This document shows, piece after piece, positions 37,446 through 45,903 of a stretch of 64,000 nt of DNA. How positions within the stretch are numbered: position 1 is the first letter of the stretch; each line of letters begins with the position of its first letter. The notes beneath the pieces were generated by a model that searched no databases, was not told where the DNA came from, and saw only the letters and a list, made by a program, of their open reading frames with translations. Source of the DNA: Roseococcus sp. (lineage in GTDB: Bacteria; Pseudomonadota; Alphaproteobacteria; Acetobacterales; Acetobacteraceae); NCBI GenBank assembly GCA_026414745.1, contig JAOAIK010000049.1, forward strand, positions 1-64,000. The letters are read 5' to 3'. The translations under genes were made by a program, and so were the position numbers.

Positions 37446-37859
37446 TCACCGGCGGAACTCGGAGCGCCCCGTCAGCCGGCCCTGCGCGTCGTAGTGGCGC
37501 TGGATGTCGCCCCGGGTCTCGGTGCGGCCGGTCAGCCGGCCCTGGGCGTCGTAGTGGCGCTGCGTGTCGCCCCGGATCTCGGTGCGACCGGTGGCGCGGC
37601 CCTGGGCGTCGTAGTGGCGGATGGTGTCGCCGCGCAGTTCGGCGCGCCCGGTGCTCAGGCCCTGGGGGTCGTAGAAGCGCTGAGTGTCGCCGCGCAGCTC
37701 GGTCCGGCCCGTGGCGCGGCCCAGGGCGTCGTAGTGGCGCAGCGTGCCGCCCTGCAGCTCGCTGCGCCCCTCGAAGCGCCCCTGCGCGTCATGGTCGCGC
37801 CGGGTCTGCGCCTCGGCGGGGATGGAGAGCAGCAGGGCGGTGAGGAAGGCGGGCCACAT
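37446..37859 (-). CDS. Secreted protein made of six YD-type 20-residue repeats
   Basis: A 137-residue protein: signal peptide (MWPAFLTALLLSIPAEAQ), then six tandem 20-residue units to the very end, the last one residue short. The consensus is T-Q-R-H-Y-D-A-Q-G-R-x-T-G-R-T-E-x-R-G-D. The YDAQGR core and 20-residue period match the YD/RHS repeat (TIGR01643-like), which forms beta-hairpin strips in Rhs and teneurin shells; here there is no toxin, no core domain and nothing else. Likely periplasmic or extracellular. The repeat DNA is nearly identical between copies, so the copy number may vary between strains. Function unknown. Confidence 0.8.
   Translation of the reverse strand: MWPAFLTALLLSIPAEAQTRRDHDAQGRFEGRSELQGGTLRHYDALGRATGRTELRGDTQRFYDPQGLSTGRAELRGDTIRHYDAQGRATGRTEIRGDTQRHYDAQGRLTGRTETRGDIQRHYDAQGRLTGRSEFRR
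37449..37805. repeat. Six tandem 60-bp coding repeats
   Basis: Direct repeats of 60 bp with no spacers, in frame with the YD-repeat gene, containing the recurring plus-strand block TGGGCGTCGTAGTGGCGC. Conservation at the DNA level suggests recent slippage or homogenisation. Not a CRISPR: units are contiguous and coding. Confidence 0.9.
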
Positions 37860-37890
37860 GCGCGAAGGCTGGCCGGCCCATGTGGCGCGA

Positions 37891-38532
37891 TCAGGGCAGC
37901 AATCGGGCGATGGTGACCTCGCGCAGCGTCCGGTCCTCCAGCTCGAGCGAGGTCGGCACCGCGTGGCGCGAGAGCGGCGCGAGCCCCTCGCGCGGCAGAT
38001 AGGCGCGGCCCGGATCGGCCAGCAGCACGCGCACCCCCGCCGCCGCCATGGCGCGCAGCCAGGGCAGGATATGCGCCGTCATCGGCGCCTCGTAGCAGAC
38101 ATCGCCGGCCAGGATCACGTCCCAGCGGGCGGGCTGGCCCACCACATCCTCGGCCAGCGCCGCCACCGCCACCCCGTTCAGCGCGGCGTTGAGGCGCACC
38201 GCCTCGGCGGCGAGCGGATCGATCTCCGAGGCCTCGACGCGCGCCGCGCCGGCCTTGGCGGCGGCGATGGCGGCGATGCCGCAGCCCGCGGCGAAATCGA
38301 GCACGCGCAGGCCGCGCACCGTCTCCGGCGCGTCGAGGATGGCGCGCGCCAGCGCCTGCCCGCCCGGCCAGGCGAAGGCCCAGAAGGGCGGCTCCACCCC
38401 CTGCGCGGCGAGGAAGGCCTCGGTGGCCTGCCAGATGGGCGTGATCTCGCTGGCGAGGTGCAGCGCGATCTCGGGCACCAGCGGCGCGGCCGCCACCGCC
38501 GTCTGGGCGCGGATGAAGTCGCGCCCCGTCAC
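37891..38532 (-). CDS. Class I SAM-dependent protein methyltransferase
   Basis: A 213-residue methyltransferase resembling ETFB-lysine/nicotinamide-type methyltransferases (PrmA relatives). SAM-binding motif I is LRVLDFAAGCGIAAIAAAKA, followed by acidic motif EASEIDPLAAEAV and motif IV DVILAGDVCYE. The N-terminus FIRAQTAVAAAPLVPEIALH and the WAFAWPGGQALAR segment are typical of the subgroup. It starts at GTG 38532, overlapping the ubiA stop (GTGA), so it is co-translated with ubiA. The substrate is inferred only. Confidence 0.87.
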   Translation of the reverse strand: MTGRDFIRAQTAVAAAPLVPEIALHLASEITPIWQATEAFLAAQGVEPPFWAFAWPGGQALARAILDAPETVRGLRVLDFAAGCGIAAIAAAKAGAARVEASEIDPLAAEAVRLNAALNGVAVAALAEDVVGQPARWDVILAGDVCYEAPMTAHILPWLRAMAAAGVRVLLADPGRAYLPREGLAPLSRHAVPTSLELEDRTLREVTIARLLP

Positions 38533-39464
38533 ATCCGCCCGGCCAGGATGGCGAGCGCGACGGCGAGCCCCACCTCGCGGTTCGCCTTGAACAGCACCAG
38601 GCAATGCGCGGGGTCGCGAATGTCGAGCGTCGCCACCTGCCGCGCCAGCAGCGCCGCCGGCAGCAGCAGCGCCGCGAAGAAGGCCGCGCCGAGCCCCGCC
38701 ACCCAGCCCGTGACGGCGAGCAGCGCGAGCGTCACCGCATAGCAGAGGGCGAGGAAGGGCCGCGTGCGCTCGCCGAAGCGCAGCGCGGTGGAGCGGATGC
38801 CCACCAGCGCGTCGTCCTCGCGGTCCTGGTGCGCGTAGATCGTGTCGTAGCCGAGGATCCAGAAGATCGCGGCGGCGTAGAGCGGCAGCGCCCAGAGCGG
38901 CAGCGTGCCGGTGGCCGCCGCCGGGCCCATCAGCGCCCCCCAGCCGAAGGTGAAGCCGAGCACGAGCTGCGGATAATCCGTCACGCGCTTGGCCAGCGGA
39001 TAGAGCACCACCGGCAGCAGCGAGAGCACGCCGAGCCAGATCGCCGCCGCGCGCAGCTGCAGCAGGATGACGAGACCGAGGGTGCAGAGCGCAGCCAGGA
39101 AGGCCAGCGCCTGCCGCGCCGAGACGGCGCCCGAGGCGAGCGGCCGGCCGCGCGTGCGCTCCACGCGCCGGTCCAGGTCGCGGTCCCACAGGTCGTTCAC
39201 CACGCAGCCGGCGCCGCGCATGACGAAGGCGCCGAGGAAGAAGAGCAGCGTGAGCCACGCGCCCTCGGCCCAGGAGGCGGCGCCGAGCGCGATGCCCCAC
39301 AGCCCGGGCAGGAAGAGCAGCCAGGCGCCGATGGGCCGGTCGGCGCGCATCAGCAGCGCATAGGGCCGCCAGGCGGCGGGCAGCCGCGCGACCCAGCCCT
39401 CGGCGCGGATGTCGGTGTAGCCTTGCACGGCGGCAGTCAGCACGGCACAGGGGCGCATGTCCAT
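38529..39464 (-). CDS. ubiA: 4-hydroxybenzoate octaprenyltransferase
   Basis: Inner-membrane prenyltransferase that joins the isoprenoid tail to 4-hydroxybenzoate in ubiquinone synthesis. The 311-residue polytopic protein has both Asp-rich motifs: NDLWDRDLDRRVERTRGRPL and DTIYAHQDREDD, plus YALLMRADRPIGAWLLFLPG near the N-terminus. The ATG at 39464 overlaps the start of divergent rsmE; an in-frame ATG at 39458 and a GTG at 39428 (VQGYTDIRAEGW) are alternatives, the latter matching the usual N-terminus of alphaproteobacterial UbiA. It is coupled to the downstream methyltransferase gene. Confidence 0.94.
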   Translation of the reverse strand: MDMRPCAVLTAAVQGYTDIRAEGWVARLPAAWRPYALLMRADRPIGAWLLFLPGLWGIALGAASWAEGAWLTLLFFLGAFVMRGAGCVVNDLWDRDLDRRVERTRGRPLASGAVSARQALAFLAALCTLGLVILLQLRAAAIWLGVLSLLPVVLYPLAKRVTDYPQLVLGFTFGWGALMGPAAATGTLPLWALPLYAAAIFWILGYDTIYAHQDREDDALVGIRSTALRFGERTRPFLALCYAVTLALLAVTGWVAGLGAAFFAALLLPAALLARQVATLDIRDPAHCLVLFKANREVGLAVALAILAGRM

Positions 39465-40221
39465 CCCGCGGATTCACGTGGCCGGCCCGCTGGCGGAAGG
39501 GGCGGAGGTCGCCCTCACCCCCGGCCAGGCGCATCACCTGGGCGTGGTGCTGCGGCGCGCCCCGGGGGCGGCGCTGCTCGTCTTCAACGCGCGCGAGGGC
39601 GAGTTCGCCGCCACCCTCGCCACGCTGCGCAAGGAGCGCGGCACGCTGCGCATCGGTGCGCGCCGCCGCGCGCCGGAGCCGGAGCCCGAGATCCGCGCCC
39701 TGATCGCCGCGCTGAAGCGCGAGGCGATGGATTGGGCCGTGGAGAAGGCGACGGAGCTCGGCGCGACGCGGATCCAGCCCGTGCTCACCCGGCGCTGCGT
39801 GAGCGAGCGCGCCAATGTCGAGCGCCTCTGCGCCATCGCCCGCGCCGCCGCCGAGCAGTGCGAGCGCCTCTCCGTGCCCGCGGTGGACGAGGCGCGGCCG
39901 CTGCACGCGGTGCTGGACGCCTGGGACGGCGCGCCGCTTCTCGTGGCGGCGGAACGCCGCGCCGCGCCCCCGCTGCAGGAGCGCCTCGCCGCGCTCGATG
40001 CGCCCTGCGGGCTGCTGGTCGGCCCCGAGGGCGGCTTCGACCCGGCCGAGCTTGACGATCTGGCCCGGCGGCCCTTTGTATCGGCGGCCTCGCTGGGCCC
40101 GCGCATCCTGCGCGCGGAGACGGCGCTGGTGGCCGGTCTCGCGGCGATCATGCTCTCGCTCGACGCCCGGCGCCAAGTTCAGGAACGAAAGCGACCCGAT
40201 GTCCAATCCCGGCCAGGCTGA
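39457..40221 (+). CDS. rsmE: 16S rRNA (uracil(1498)-N(3))-methyltransferase
   Basis: RsmE methylates U1498 in the 30S decoding region. The 254-residue SPOUT-fold protein has the N-terminal PUA-like domain (IHVAGPLAEGAEVALTPGQA, HHLGVVLRR) and the knotted SAM site with ATELGATRIQPVLTRRCVSE (typical K-x-x-ELG), VGPEGGFDPAEL and LGPRILRAETA. Its start overlaps the divergent ubiA start by 8 bases, so promoters must lie inside one another's coding sequence. The 3' end overlaps gshA by 23 bases. Confidence 0.95.
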   Translation: MSIPRIHVAGPLAEGAEVALTPGQAHHLGVVLRRAPGAALLVFNAREGEFAATLATLRKERGTLRIGARRRAPEPEPEIRALIAALKREAMDWAVEKATELGATRIQPVLTRRCVSERANVERLCAIARAAAEQCERLSVPAVDEARPLHAVLDAWDGAPLLVAAERRAAPPLQERLAALDAPCGLLVGPEGGFDPAELDDLARRPFVSAASLGPRILRAETALVAGLAAIMLSLDARRQVQERKRPDVQSRPG

Positions 40222-41542
40222 TCCGACGCCGATCACCTCCGCGCGTCAGCTCGCCGAGTGGTTCGCCTCGGGCGCGAAGCCGCGCGCGCGCTGGCGCATC
40301 GGCACCGAGCACGAGAAGTTCGGCTTCCGCCGCGACACGCTCGCCCCGCCCGCCTACGAGGCGCGCGGCATCCGCGCCATGCTCGAGGGCATCATGGCCA
40401 AGGGCTGGGCGCCCATCGAGGATCAGGGCAATGTCATCGGGCTGACGCGCGGCGCCGCCTCGGTGAGCCTGGAGCCGGGCGGGCAGCTCGAGCTCTCCGG
40501 CGCGCCGCTCGAGAACCTGCACGAGACGCGGCTCGAACTCGCGGCGCATCTGCGCGACGTGCACGAGGTGGCCGCGCCGCTCGGCCTCGGCTTCGCGGGG
40601 ATGGGCTTCCACCCCCTCGCCACGCGCGAGGCGATGCCCTGGATGCCGAAGTCGCGCTACGCCATCATGCGCCGCTACATGCCGCTCAAGGGCGCGCTCG
40701 GCCTCGACATGATGCTGCGCACCGCCACCGTGCAGGTGAACCTCGACTTCGAGAGCGAGGCCGACATGGTCGAGAAGCTGCGCATCGGACTCGCGCTGCA
40801 GCCGCTCGCCACCGCGCTCTTCGCCGCCTCGCCCTTTCTCGAGGGGCGGCCCTCGGGCTTCCGCTCGCTGCGCGGGCGCGTCTGGACCGACACGGACCCC
40901 GACCGCACCGGCATTCCCGCCTGCGTCTTCGAGGAGGGCTTCGGCTTCGAACGCTTCGCCGAGTTCGTGCTCGACGTGCCCATGTATTTCGTCGCGCGCG
41001 AGGGACGGCTGATCGACGCCGCGGGGGCGAGCTTCCGCGACTTCATGGCCGGGCGCCTGCCCGCGCTGGCGGGGATTCCCGCCACCATGGGCGATGTGCA
41101 GGACCATGTGACCACCGTCTTCACCGATGTGCGCCTCAAGCGCTTCCTCGAGATGCGCGGCGCGGACGCGGGCAGCGCGCCCATGCTGCTCGCCCTGCCC
41201 GCCTTCTGGGTCGGGCTGCTCTACGACGACGCGGCGCAGAAGGCGGCGCGGGCGCTGACGCGGGGCTGGAGCCTCGCGGAGATCCGCCAGCTCCGCCTCG
41301 ATGCGCCGCGCGAGGGGCTGGCGGCGCGCATCGCCGGGCGCGCGCTCCGCGAGGTCGCGCGCGATGCGCTCGCCATCGCGCGCGACGGGCTGAAGGCGCG
41401 CGGCCTGGGCGAGGAGGCCTATCTCGCCCCGCTCGACGAGATCGCGCAGAGCGGCATGACCCAGGCGGACCGCATGCTGCAGCTCTACCACGGCGCCTGG
41501 GGCGGGAACGCCCGCGCCGCCCTGCCCTTCGCGGAGCTCTAG
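40199..41542 (+). CDS. gshA: Glutamate--cysteine ligase
   Basis: First step of glutathione synthesis. The 447-residue protein is of the alphaproteobacterial/plant class: RIGTEHEKFGFRRDTL at the start, NVIGLTRGAASVSLEPGGQL, ELSGAPLENLHETRLEL, GFHPLATREAMPWMPKSRYA, MRRYMPLKGALGLDMMLRTA and TVQVNLDFESEADMV. The redox Cys pair of plant enzymes was not examined. The start overlaps the end of rsmE by 23 bases; the stop is immediately followed by the coaBC ATG, so rsmE-gshA-coaBC-dut forms one compact unit. Confidence 0.95.
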   Translation: MSNPGQADPTPITSARQLAEWFASGAKPRARWRIGTEHEKFGFRRDTLAPPAYEARGIRAMLEGIMAKGWAPIEDQGNVIGLTRGAASVSLEPGGQLELSGAPLENLHETRLELAAHLRDVHEVAAPLGLGFAGMGFHPLATREAMPWMPKSRYAIMRRYMPLKGALGLDMMLRTATVQVNLDFESEADMVEKLRIGLALQPLATALFAASPFLEGRPSGFRSLRGRVWTDTDPDRTGIPACVFEEGFGFERFAEFVLDVPMYFVAREGRLIDAAGASFRDFMAGRLPALAGIPATMGDVQDHVTTVFTDVRLKRFLEMRGADAGSAPMLLALPAFWVGLLYDDAAQKAARALTRGWSLAEIRQLRLDAPREGLAARIAGRALREVARDALAIARDGLKARGLGEEAYLAPLDEIAQSGMTQADRMLQLYHGAWGGNARAALPFAEL

Positions 41543-42727
41543 ATGCTGCGCGGCCGGCGCATCCTGCTGATCGTCTCGGGCAGCGTGGCCGCCTACAAGG
41601 TGCTGATCCTCGCCCGGCTGCTGCGCGCCGAGGGGGCGGAGCCGCGCGCCGTGCTGACCGCGGGCGGGGCGCGCTTCGTCACGAAGGAATCGCTCGCCGC
41701 CATCACCGGCGCGCCGGTGCACGACGATCTCTGGGCCGCCGAGGCCGAGATCGGCCACATCCGCCTCGCGCGCTGGGCCGAGGCGGTGGTGGTGGCGCCC
41801 GCCTCGGCCAACCGCCTCGCGCAGATGGCGCAGGGGCTGGCGGACGATCTCGCAGGCTGCGTGCTGCTCGCCACGCGCGCGCCGGTGCTGGCGGCGCCGG
41901 CGATGAACCCCGCCATGTGGGAGCACCCGGCCACCCGCGCCAATGTCGCCCTGCTCGCCGCGCGCGGGGTGCGCTTCGCCGGCCCCGATGACGGCCCGAT
42001 GGCCGAGCCCGAGAGCGGCCCCGGCCGCCTCGCGGAGCCCGAGGCGCTGCGCGCGGCCATCGCCGCCCTTTTCGCGCCGGGCGGGCGGCTCGCGGGGCGG
42101 CACGCGCTGGTCACGAGCGGGCCGACGCATGAGCCGATCGACCCCGTGCGCTACATCGCCAACCGCTCGAGCGGCCGGCAGGGGCATGCCATCGCCGCCG
42201 CCCTGGCCGCCGAGGGGGCGCGCGTCACCCTGGTCAGCGGCCCCGTCACGATTCCCGATCCGCCGGGGGTGCGGGTGGTGCGGGTGACGACGGCGCGCGA
42301 GATGCTGGCCGCCTGCGAGGCCGCGCTGCCCGCCGAGATCGCCGTCTGCGCCGCCGCGGTGGCGGATTGGCGCGTCGCCGAGGAGGCGGGGCAGAAGCTG
42401 AAGAAGGCGCCCGGCGCGGCGGCGCCCACCCTCGCCATGGCGCTGAACCCGGACATCCTCGCCGCGCTCTCGCGCCATGAACGGCGCCCGCGCCTCGTCA
42501 TCGGCTTCGCCGCCGAGACGGAGCGGGTGCTGGAGCACGCGCGCGAGAAGCTCGTCCGCAAGGGCTGCGACTGGATCCTGGCGAACGACGTCTCGGGCGA
42601 CGTGATGGGCGGGGAGGAGAACGCGGTGCATCTCGTCACCCGCGAGGGGGTGGAGGAGTGGCCGCGCATGGCCAAGGCGCAGGTGGCCGAGCGCCTGGTT
42701 GCGCGCATCGCCGCGGCCGTGCCGTGA
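41543..42727 (+). CDS. coaBC: Phosphopantothenoylcysteine decarboxylase/synthetase
   Basis: Bifunctional flavoenzyme of coenzyme A synthesis, 394 residues. The N-terminal CoaC domain has [20 protein letters not shown], the catalytic His in [30 protein letters not shown] and [17 protein letters not shown]; the C-terminal CoaB domain has [20 protein letters not shown] followed by [19 protein letters not shown] and [10 protein letters not shown]. The ATG abuts the gshA stop with no gap. Its stop overlaps the dut GTG. Cysteine use links it loosely with gshA. Confidence 0.96.
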   Translation: MLRGRRILLIVSGSVAAYKVLILARLLRAEGAEPRAVLTAGGARFVTKESLAAITGAPVHDDLWAAEAEIGHIRLARWAEAVVVAPASANRLAQMAQGLADDLAGCVLLATRAPVLAAPAMNPAMWEHPATRANVALLAARGVRFAGPDDGPMAEPESGPGRLAEPEALRAAIAALFAPGGRLAGRHALVTSGPTHEPIDPVRYIANRSSGRQGHAIAAALAAEGARVTLVSGPVTIPDPPGVRVVRVTTAREMLAACEAALPAEIAVCAAAVADWRVAEEAGQKLKKAPGAAAPTLAMALNPDILAALSRHERRPRLVIGFAAETERVLEHAREKLVRKGCDWILANDVSGDVMGGEENAVHLVTREGVEEWPRMAKAQVAERLVARIAAAVP

Positions 42728-43164
42728 TCCGCGTTCTGGTGCGGCGCCTGCCGCATGCCGAGGACTTGCCCCTGCCCGGCTACGCCACCGAGGGCGCGGC
42801 GGGGATGGACCTGCTCGCGGCGCGCGCGGCGCTCATCCCGCCCGGCGGGCGCGCGCTGGTGCCCACGGGCCTCTGCATCGCCCTGCCCGAGGGCTACGAG
42901 ATGCAGGTGCGCCCGCGCTCCGGCCTCGCCCTGCGGCACGGCGTGACGGTGCTGAACGCGCCGGGCACGGTGGATGCCGACTATCGCGGCGAGGTGGGCG
43001 TGATCCTGCTCAACACGGGCGCGGAGCCCTTCGCCGTCGCGCGCGGCGAGCGCATCGCCCAGGCCGTCTTCGCGCCGGTGACGCGCGCGGCCTGGGAGGA
43101 GGTGGCGGCGCTGCCCGAGACGGGGCGCGGCGCGGGCGGCTTCGGCTCGACCGGGCGGCGCTGA
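42724..43164 (+). CDS. dut: Deoxyuridine 5'-triphosphate nucleotidohydrolase
   Basis: Trimeric dUTPase that hydrolyses dUTP, keeping uracil out of DNA and feeding dTMP synthesis. The 146 residues contain all five motifs: GAAGMDLLA (1), [10 protein letters not shown] (2), [11 protein letters not shown] (3), [10 protein letters not shown] (4) and the flexible C-terminal [12 protein letters not shown] (5). It starts at GTG 42724, overlapping the coaBC stop; coaBC-dut adjacency is a common conserved bacterial pair. Confidence 0.96.
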   Translation: MIRVLVRRLPHAEDLPLPGYATEGAAGMDLLAARAALIPPGGRALVPTGLCIALPEGYEMQVRPRSGLALRHGVTVLNAPGTVDADYRGEVGVILLNTGAEPFAVARGERIAQAVFAPVTRAAWEEVAALPETGRGAGGFGSTGRR

Positions 43165-43181
43165 GGGCCCATATCCCGCCC

Positions 43182-44009
43182 ATGAACCTCGACTTCACCG
43201 AGAGCGAGATCCAGCGCTACTCCCGCCACATCCTGCTGAAGGAGGTGGGCGCGACCGGCCAGGCGAAGCTGCGTGCCGCGCGGGTGCTGATCGTGGGCGC
43301 GGGGGGGCTCGGCTCGCCGCTCGCGCTCTACCTCGCCGCGGCGGGGGTGGGCACGCTCGGCCTCGTGGACCATGACGCGCTGGAGCTGTCCAACCTGCAG
43401 CGCCAGGTGGCGCACGGCACGGCGCGCATCGGCATGAACAAGGCGGAATCGGCGGCCGAGACGCTGCGCGCGCTGAACCCGGAGGTGCGGCTCGAGCTGC
43501 ACCCGCGCCGGATGGACGCGGCGGCCGCCGCGGAGCTCATCCCGCGCTACGACGTGGTCTGCGACGGCACCGACAACTTCCCCACGCGCTTCCTGCTGGG
43601 CGATGCCTGCCACCTGCTCGGCCGGCCGCTGGTCAGCGCGGCGGTGCTGCGCTTCGAGGGGCAGCTCTCCGTCTTCCGCGGCCATGAGGGCGCGCCGCAC
43701 CCCTGCCACCGCTGCCTGACCCCCGAGATGCCCCCCGAGGGGCTGGTCCCCACCTGCGCCCAGGCCGGGGTGCTGGGCGCCGTGGTCGGGGTGATGGGCA
43801 CGCTGCAGGCCACCGAGGTGCTGAAGCTCATCCTCGGCATCGGCGAGGGCATGTCGGGCCGGCTGCTGCTGTGGGACGCGCTGGACATGCGCTTCCGCGT
43901 GGTGAGGCTGCGCCGCGACCCGGCCTGCGCCCTGTGCGGCGAAAGGGCCCGCATCCGCGACCTCTCGGCCCATGCCGGGGCCGCGCCGCTGGTCTGCGCC
44001 GCGCCGTGA
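43182..44009 (+). CDS. moeB: HesA/MoeB/ThiF family adenylyltransferase
   Basis: E1-like enzyme that adenylates the C-terminus of a sulfur carrier (MoaD or ThiS). The 275-residue protein has YSRHILLKEVGATGQAKLRA, nucleotide-binding VLIVGAGGLGSPLALYLAAA, the Asp/Arg segment DLD-like DHDALELSNLQRQVAH, CDGTDNFPTRFLLGDACH and two Cys pairs (CHRC, CALC) that bind structural Zn. MoaD-specific or ThiS-specific function cannot be told; no moaD or thiS lies nearby. No rhodanese domain is present. It is coupled to the DsrE-like gene, itself a sulfur-relay fold. Confidence 0.9.
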   Translation: MNLDFTESEIQRYSRHILLKEVGATGQAKLRAARVLIVGAGGLGSPLALYLAAAGVGTLGLVDHDALELSNLQRQVAHGTARIGMNKAESAAETLRALNPEVRLELHPRRMDAAAAAELIPRYDVVCDGTDNFPTRFLLGDACHLLGRPLVSAAVLRFEGQLSVFRGHEGAPHPCHRCLTPEMPPEGLVPTCAQAGVLGAVVGVMGTLQATEVLKLILGIGEGMSGRLLLWDALDMRFRVVRLRRDPACALCGERARIRDLSAHAGAAPLVCAAP

Positions 44010-44377
44010 GCACCCTCGGCGTGCTGCTCATCTCGGGCGGGCATGAGCGCGCGCACTATGCGCTGATGACGGCCGCCGCCGCGGCGGCGATGGGCCGGCG
44101 CGTCGCCCTCTTCGCCACCAATGCCGGCTGCCGCCTCCTCCTCGACCCCACGCCGCTGCGCGAGGACCCGCGCGAGGCCGCGCTGCGCGCGGCCGGGGTG
44201 GCCAGCCTGGCGGAGCTGCTGGAGGCGGTGGCCGCGCTCGGCGTGCGGCGCATCGCCTGCGAGGCGGGGCTGCGCGTCGAGGGGCTGTCCGGGGCCGCGC
44301 TCGCGCCGGGGGTGGAGGTGGCGGGCCTCGTCACCTTCCTCGCCGCCGCGGGCGAGGGGCCGGTGGTGACGCTCTGA
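44006..44377 (+). CDS. DsrE family protein
   Basis: A 123-residue DsrE/DsrF-like protein starting at GTG 44006, which overlaps the moeB stop. LGVLLISGGHERAHYALMTA, AAAAAAMGRRVALFATNAGC and the closing VAGLVTFLAAAGEGPVVTL fit the family. Cys residues in NAGCRLLL and RIACEAG could be the sulfur carriers. Coupling to a ThiF/MoeB enzyme supports a sulfur-transfer role; DsrE domains also occur as peroxiredoxin-like subunits. Convergent with the TPP enzyme genes, 18 bases apart. Confidence 0.82.
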   Translation: MSTLGVLLISGGHERAHYALMTAAAAAAMGRRVALFATNAGCRLLLDPTPLREDPREAALRAAGVASLAELLEAVAALGVRRIACEAGLRVEGLSGAALAPGVEVAGLVTFLAAAGEGPVVTL

Positions 44378-44395
44378 CCGGGCGAGCGGGCGCGG

Positions 44396-44995
44396 TCAGA
44401 CCGGCCGCGCCATGGCGGCGGTGAAGCTCATGGCGAAGCGCACCGGCTCGCGCGGGGTCTGGTTGCGGCCCGGCTCCTGGTCGATGCGCGCGCCGATGAC
44501 GTGCGGGCCGTCGGTGGCCAGCGCCTCGGCGAGCAGCGCGTCGAACTCCGCCTCGTCGGCCGCCCACTGGGCCTTGGCGATGCCGCTCGCGCGCGCGATG
44601 GCGATCAGGTCCGTCCCGGCGCGCGCGGCGGGCGTGCCCTGGCCGCCGGTGATCTGGTAGCTGCCATTGTCCCACACCACCAGGATCAGGTTGCGCGGCG
44701 CGCGCTCGGCGATGGTGGAGAGGCAGCCGAGCTGCATCAGCAGCGATCCGTCGCCCTCGAGCGCCAGGACCCGGCGCCCAGGCTGGGCGATGGCCACGCC
44801 GAGCGCGATGGGCGCGGCGAGGCCCATGCTGCCCAGCATGTAGAAGTTCTCCTCGCGGTGGCCCGCGCCCCAGAGATCCCAGTTGGAGTTGCCGATGCCG
44901 CCGACGATGGCCTCGCCCCGCGTGCAGCGGGCCACGATGCGCCGCGTCAGCGCCGCGCGGTTCATCACCTCGGTGTTGGGGCGGGTCTCGGTCAT
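44396..44995 (-). CDS. TPP-dependent decarboxylase, beta (PP) subunit
   Basis: C-terminal-type subunit of a split thiamine diphosphate decarboxylase similar to sulfopyruvate/phosphonopyruvate decarboxylase ComE. The 199 residues include GIGNSNWDLWGAGHREENFY, MLGSMGLAAPIALGVAIAQP, and the TPP-Mg motif LEGDGSLLMQLGCLSTIAER (GDGS) ending in WDNGSYQITGGQ. The partner alpha subunit is encoded directly upstream (44992-45513), overlapping by ATGA. The actual 2-oxo acid substrate is not evident; no coenzyme M genes are near, so phosphonopyruvate, sulfopyruvate or another analogue are all possible. Confidence 0.85.
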   Translation of the reverse strand: MTETRPNTEVMNRAALTRRIVARCTRGEAIVGGIGNSNWDLWGAGHREENFYMLGSMGLAAPIALGVAIAQPGRRVLALEGDGSLLMQLGCLSTIAERAPRNLILVVWDNGSYQITGGQGTPAARAGTDLIAIARASGIAKAQWAADEAEFDALLAEALATDGPHVIGARIDQEPGRNQTPREPVRFAMSFTAAMARPV

Positions 44996-45513
44996 TGCGG
45001 GCGGGCCGTCAGCAGGGGCGAGAGGATGAGGCAGGCGGGCCAGCGCGTGGCGAAGGCCTGCTTCAGCGCGCGCTCGGCGATGAAGCCGGCCTCGTCGAGG
45101 CGCGTGATGGTGTGGTGCTCGATGCCCAGGCTGTCGAGGATGGGCCGCATGGTGCGGCAGACGATGGCCTGACCCGGGTTGAACTCGCCGAGCGTGCCGC
45201 GTTCGCTCACCACCATCGCCACCGGGATCTGGAAGGCGCAGGCCAGCGAGGCCAGGGCATTGGGCAGGGTGGCGAAGCCCGAGGTCTGCATCAGCGCCAC
45301 GCCGCGCATGCCCGCCATCACCCCGCCGGCGACGATGCCGATGGCCTCCTCCTCGCGCGCCACGGGGAAGGCGGTGAAGAAAGGATCGGCCTCGACGGCG
45401 GCGATCAGCGGCTTCAGCACGTTGTCGGGCACATAGGGCACGAGCCGCACCTGCTGCGCCTTGAAGGCCGCGAGCAGGGCGCCGTGCCAGGGCAGCGCGG
45501 CGGGGGTGGTCAT
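44992..45513 (-). CDS. TPP-dependent decarboxylase, alpha (Pyr) subunit
   Basis: N-terminal-type subunit partnering the gene above, 173 residues, ComD-like. It contains VRLVPYVPDNVLKPLIAAVE, the activating-Glu region FPVAREEEAIGIVAGGVMAG (REEEAIGIAAG type), GVALMQTSGFATLPNALASL and IPVAMVVSERGTLGEFNPGQ. The ATG at 45513 is divergent from the 86-residue gene at 45643. Stop and next start overlap (ATGA), so subunits are probably made 1:1. Confidence 0.85.
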   Translation of the reverse strand: MTTPAALPWHGALLAAFKAQQVRLVPYVPDNVLKPLIAAVEADPFFTAFPVAREEEAIGIVAGGVMAGMRGVALMQTSGFATLPNALASLACAFQIPVAMVVSERGTLGEFNPGQAIVCRTMRPILDSLGIEHHTITRLDEAGFIAERALKQAFATRWPACLILSPLLTARPQ

Positions 45514-45642
45514 GGCGGGGCTCCGCGACGGTCGATTCGGGGCGAGGGTAGTCGCTGCGCGCGGCTTGGGAAGCGCCCCCCCGATGGACGCGCCCCGCCC
45601 TTCGCGCGCAGCATGCGCCGCCCAGTCCAGGAGGACGCCCCG

Positions 45643-45903
45643 ATGAGCACGCTCGATTCCCGCATGCGCCTTGCGGCGCTGGAGGCGGTGGTGGCGCGGC
45701 TGCTGCTGGCCGAGGCGCGCCGCGCCCCCGATCCCGCCCTGATGCTGGACGGTTTCGCGGGGCAGATGCGCCGGCTGGCGGACTCCATCCCGCTCGACCC
45801 CGCGGACGAGCCTGAGGGGCGGCTGCAGCTCGCCGCCGCGCTGCTCAACCTCGTCACGCTGGCGAAGGAGCAGCTCCTGGCCGAGCAGTATCCGGCCGGC
45901 TAG
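45643..45903 (+). CDS. Small helical hypothetical protein
   Basis: An 86-residue protein with a good Shine-Dalgarno (AGGAGG, 8-9 bases upstream of the ATG). Predicted all-helical: LDSRMRLAALEAVVARLLLA, LMLDGFAGQMRRLADSIPLD, LLNLVTLAKEQLLAEQYPAG. I recognise no family. No signal peptide, so cytosolic. Its stop codon lies at the left foot of a long palindrome (45903-45947). Confidence 0.7.
   Translation: MSTLDSRMRLAALEAVVARLLLAEARRAPDPALMLDGFAGQMRRLADSIPLDPADEPEGRLQLAAALLNLVTLAKEQLLAEQYPAG

Noticed and set aside
37449..37805. Regular 60-bp repeats as a CRISPR array
   Set aside because: Units are contiguous with no spacers and are translated in frame after a signal peptide.
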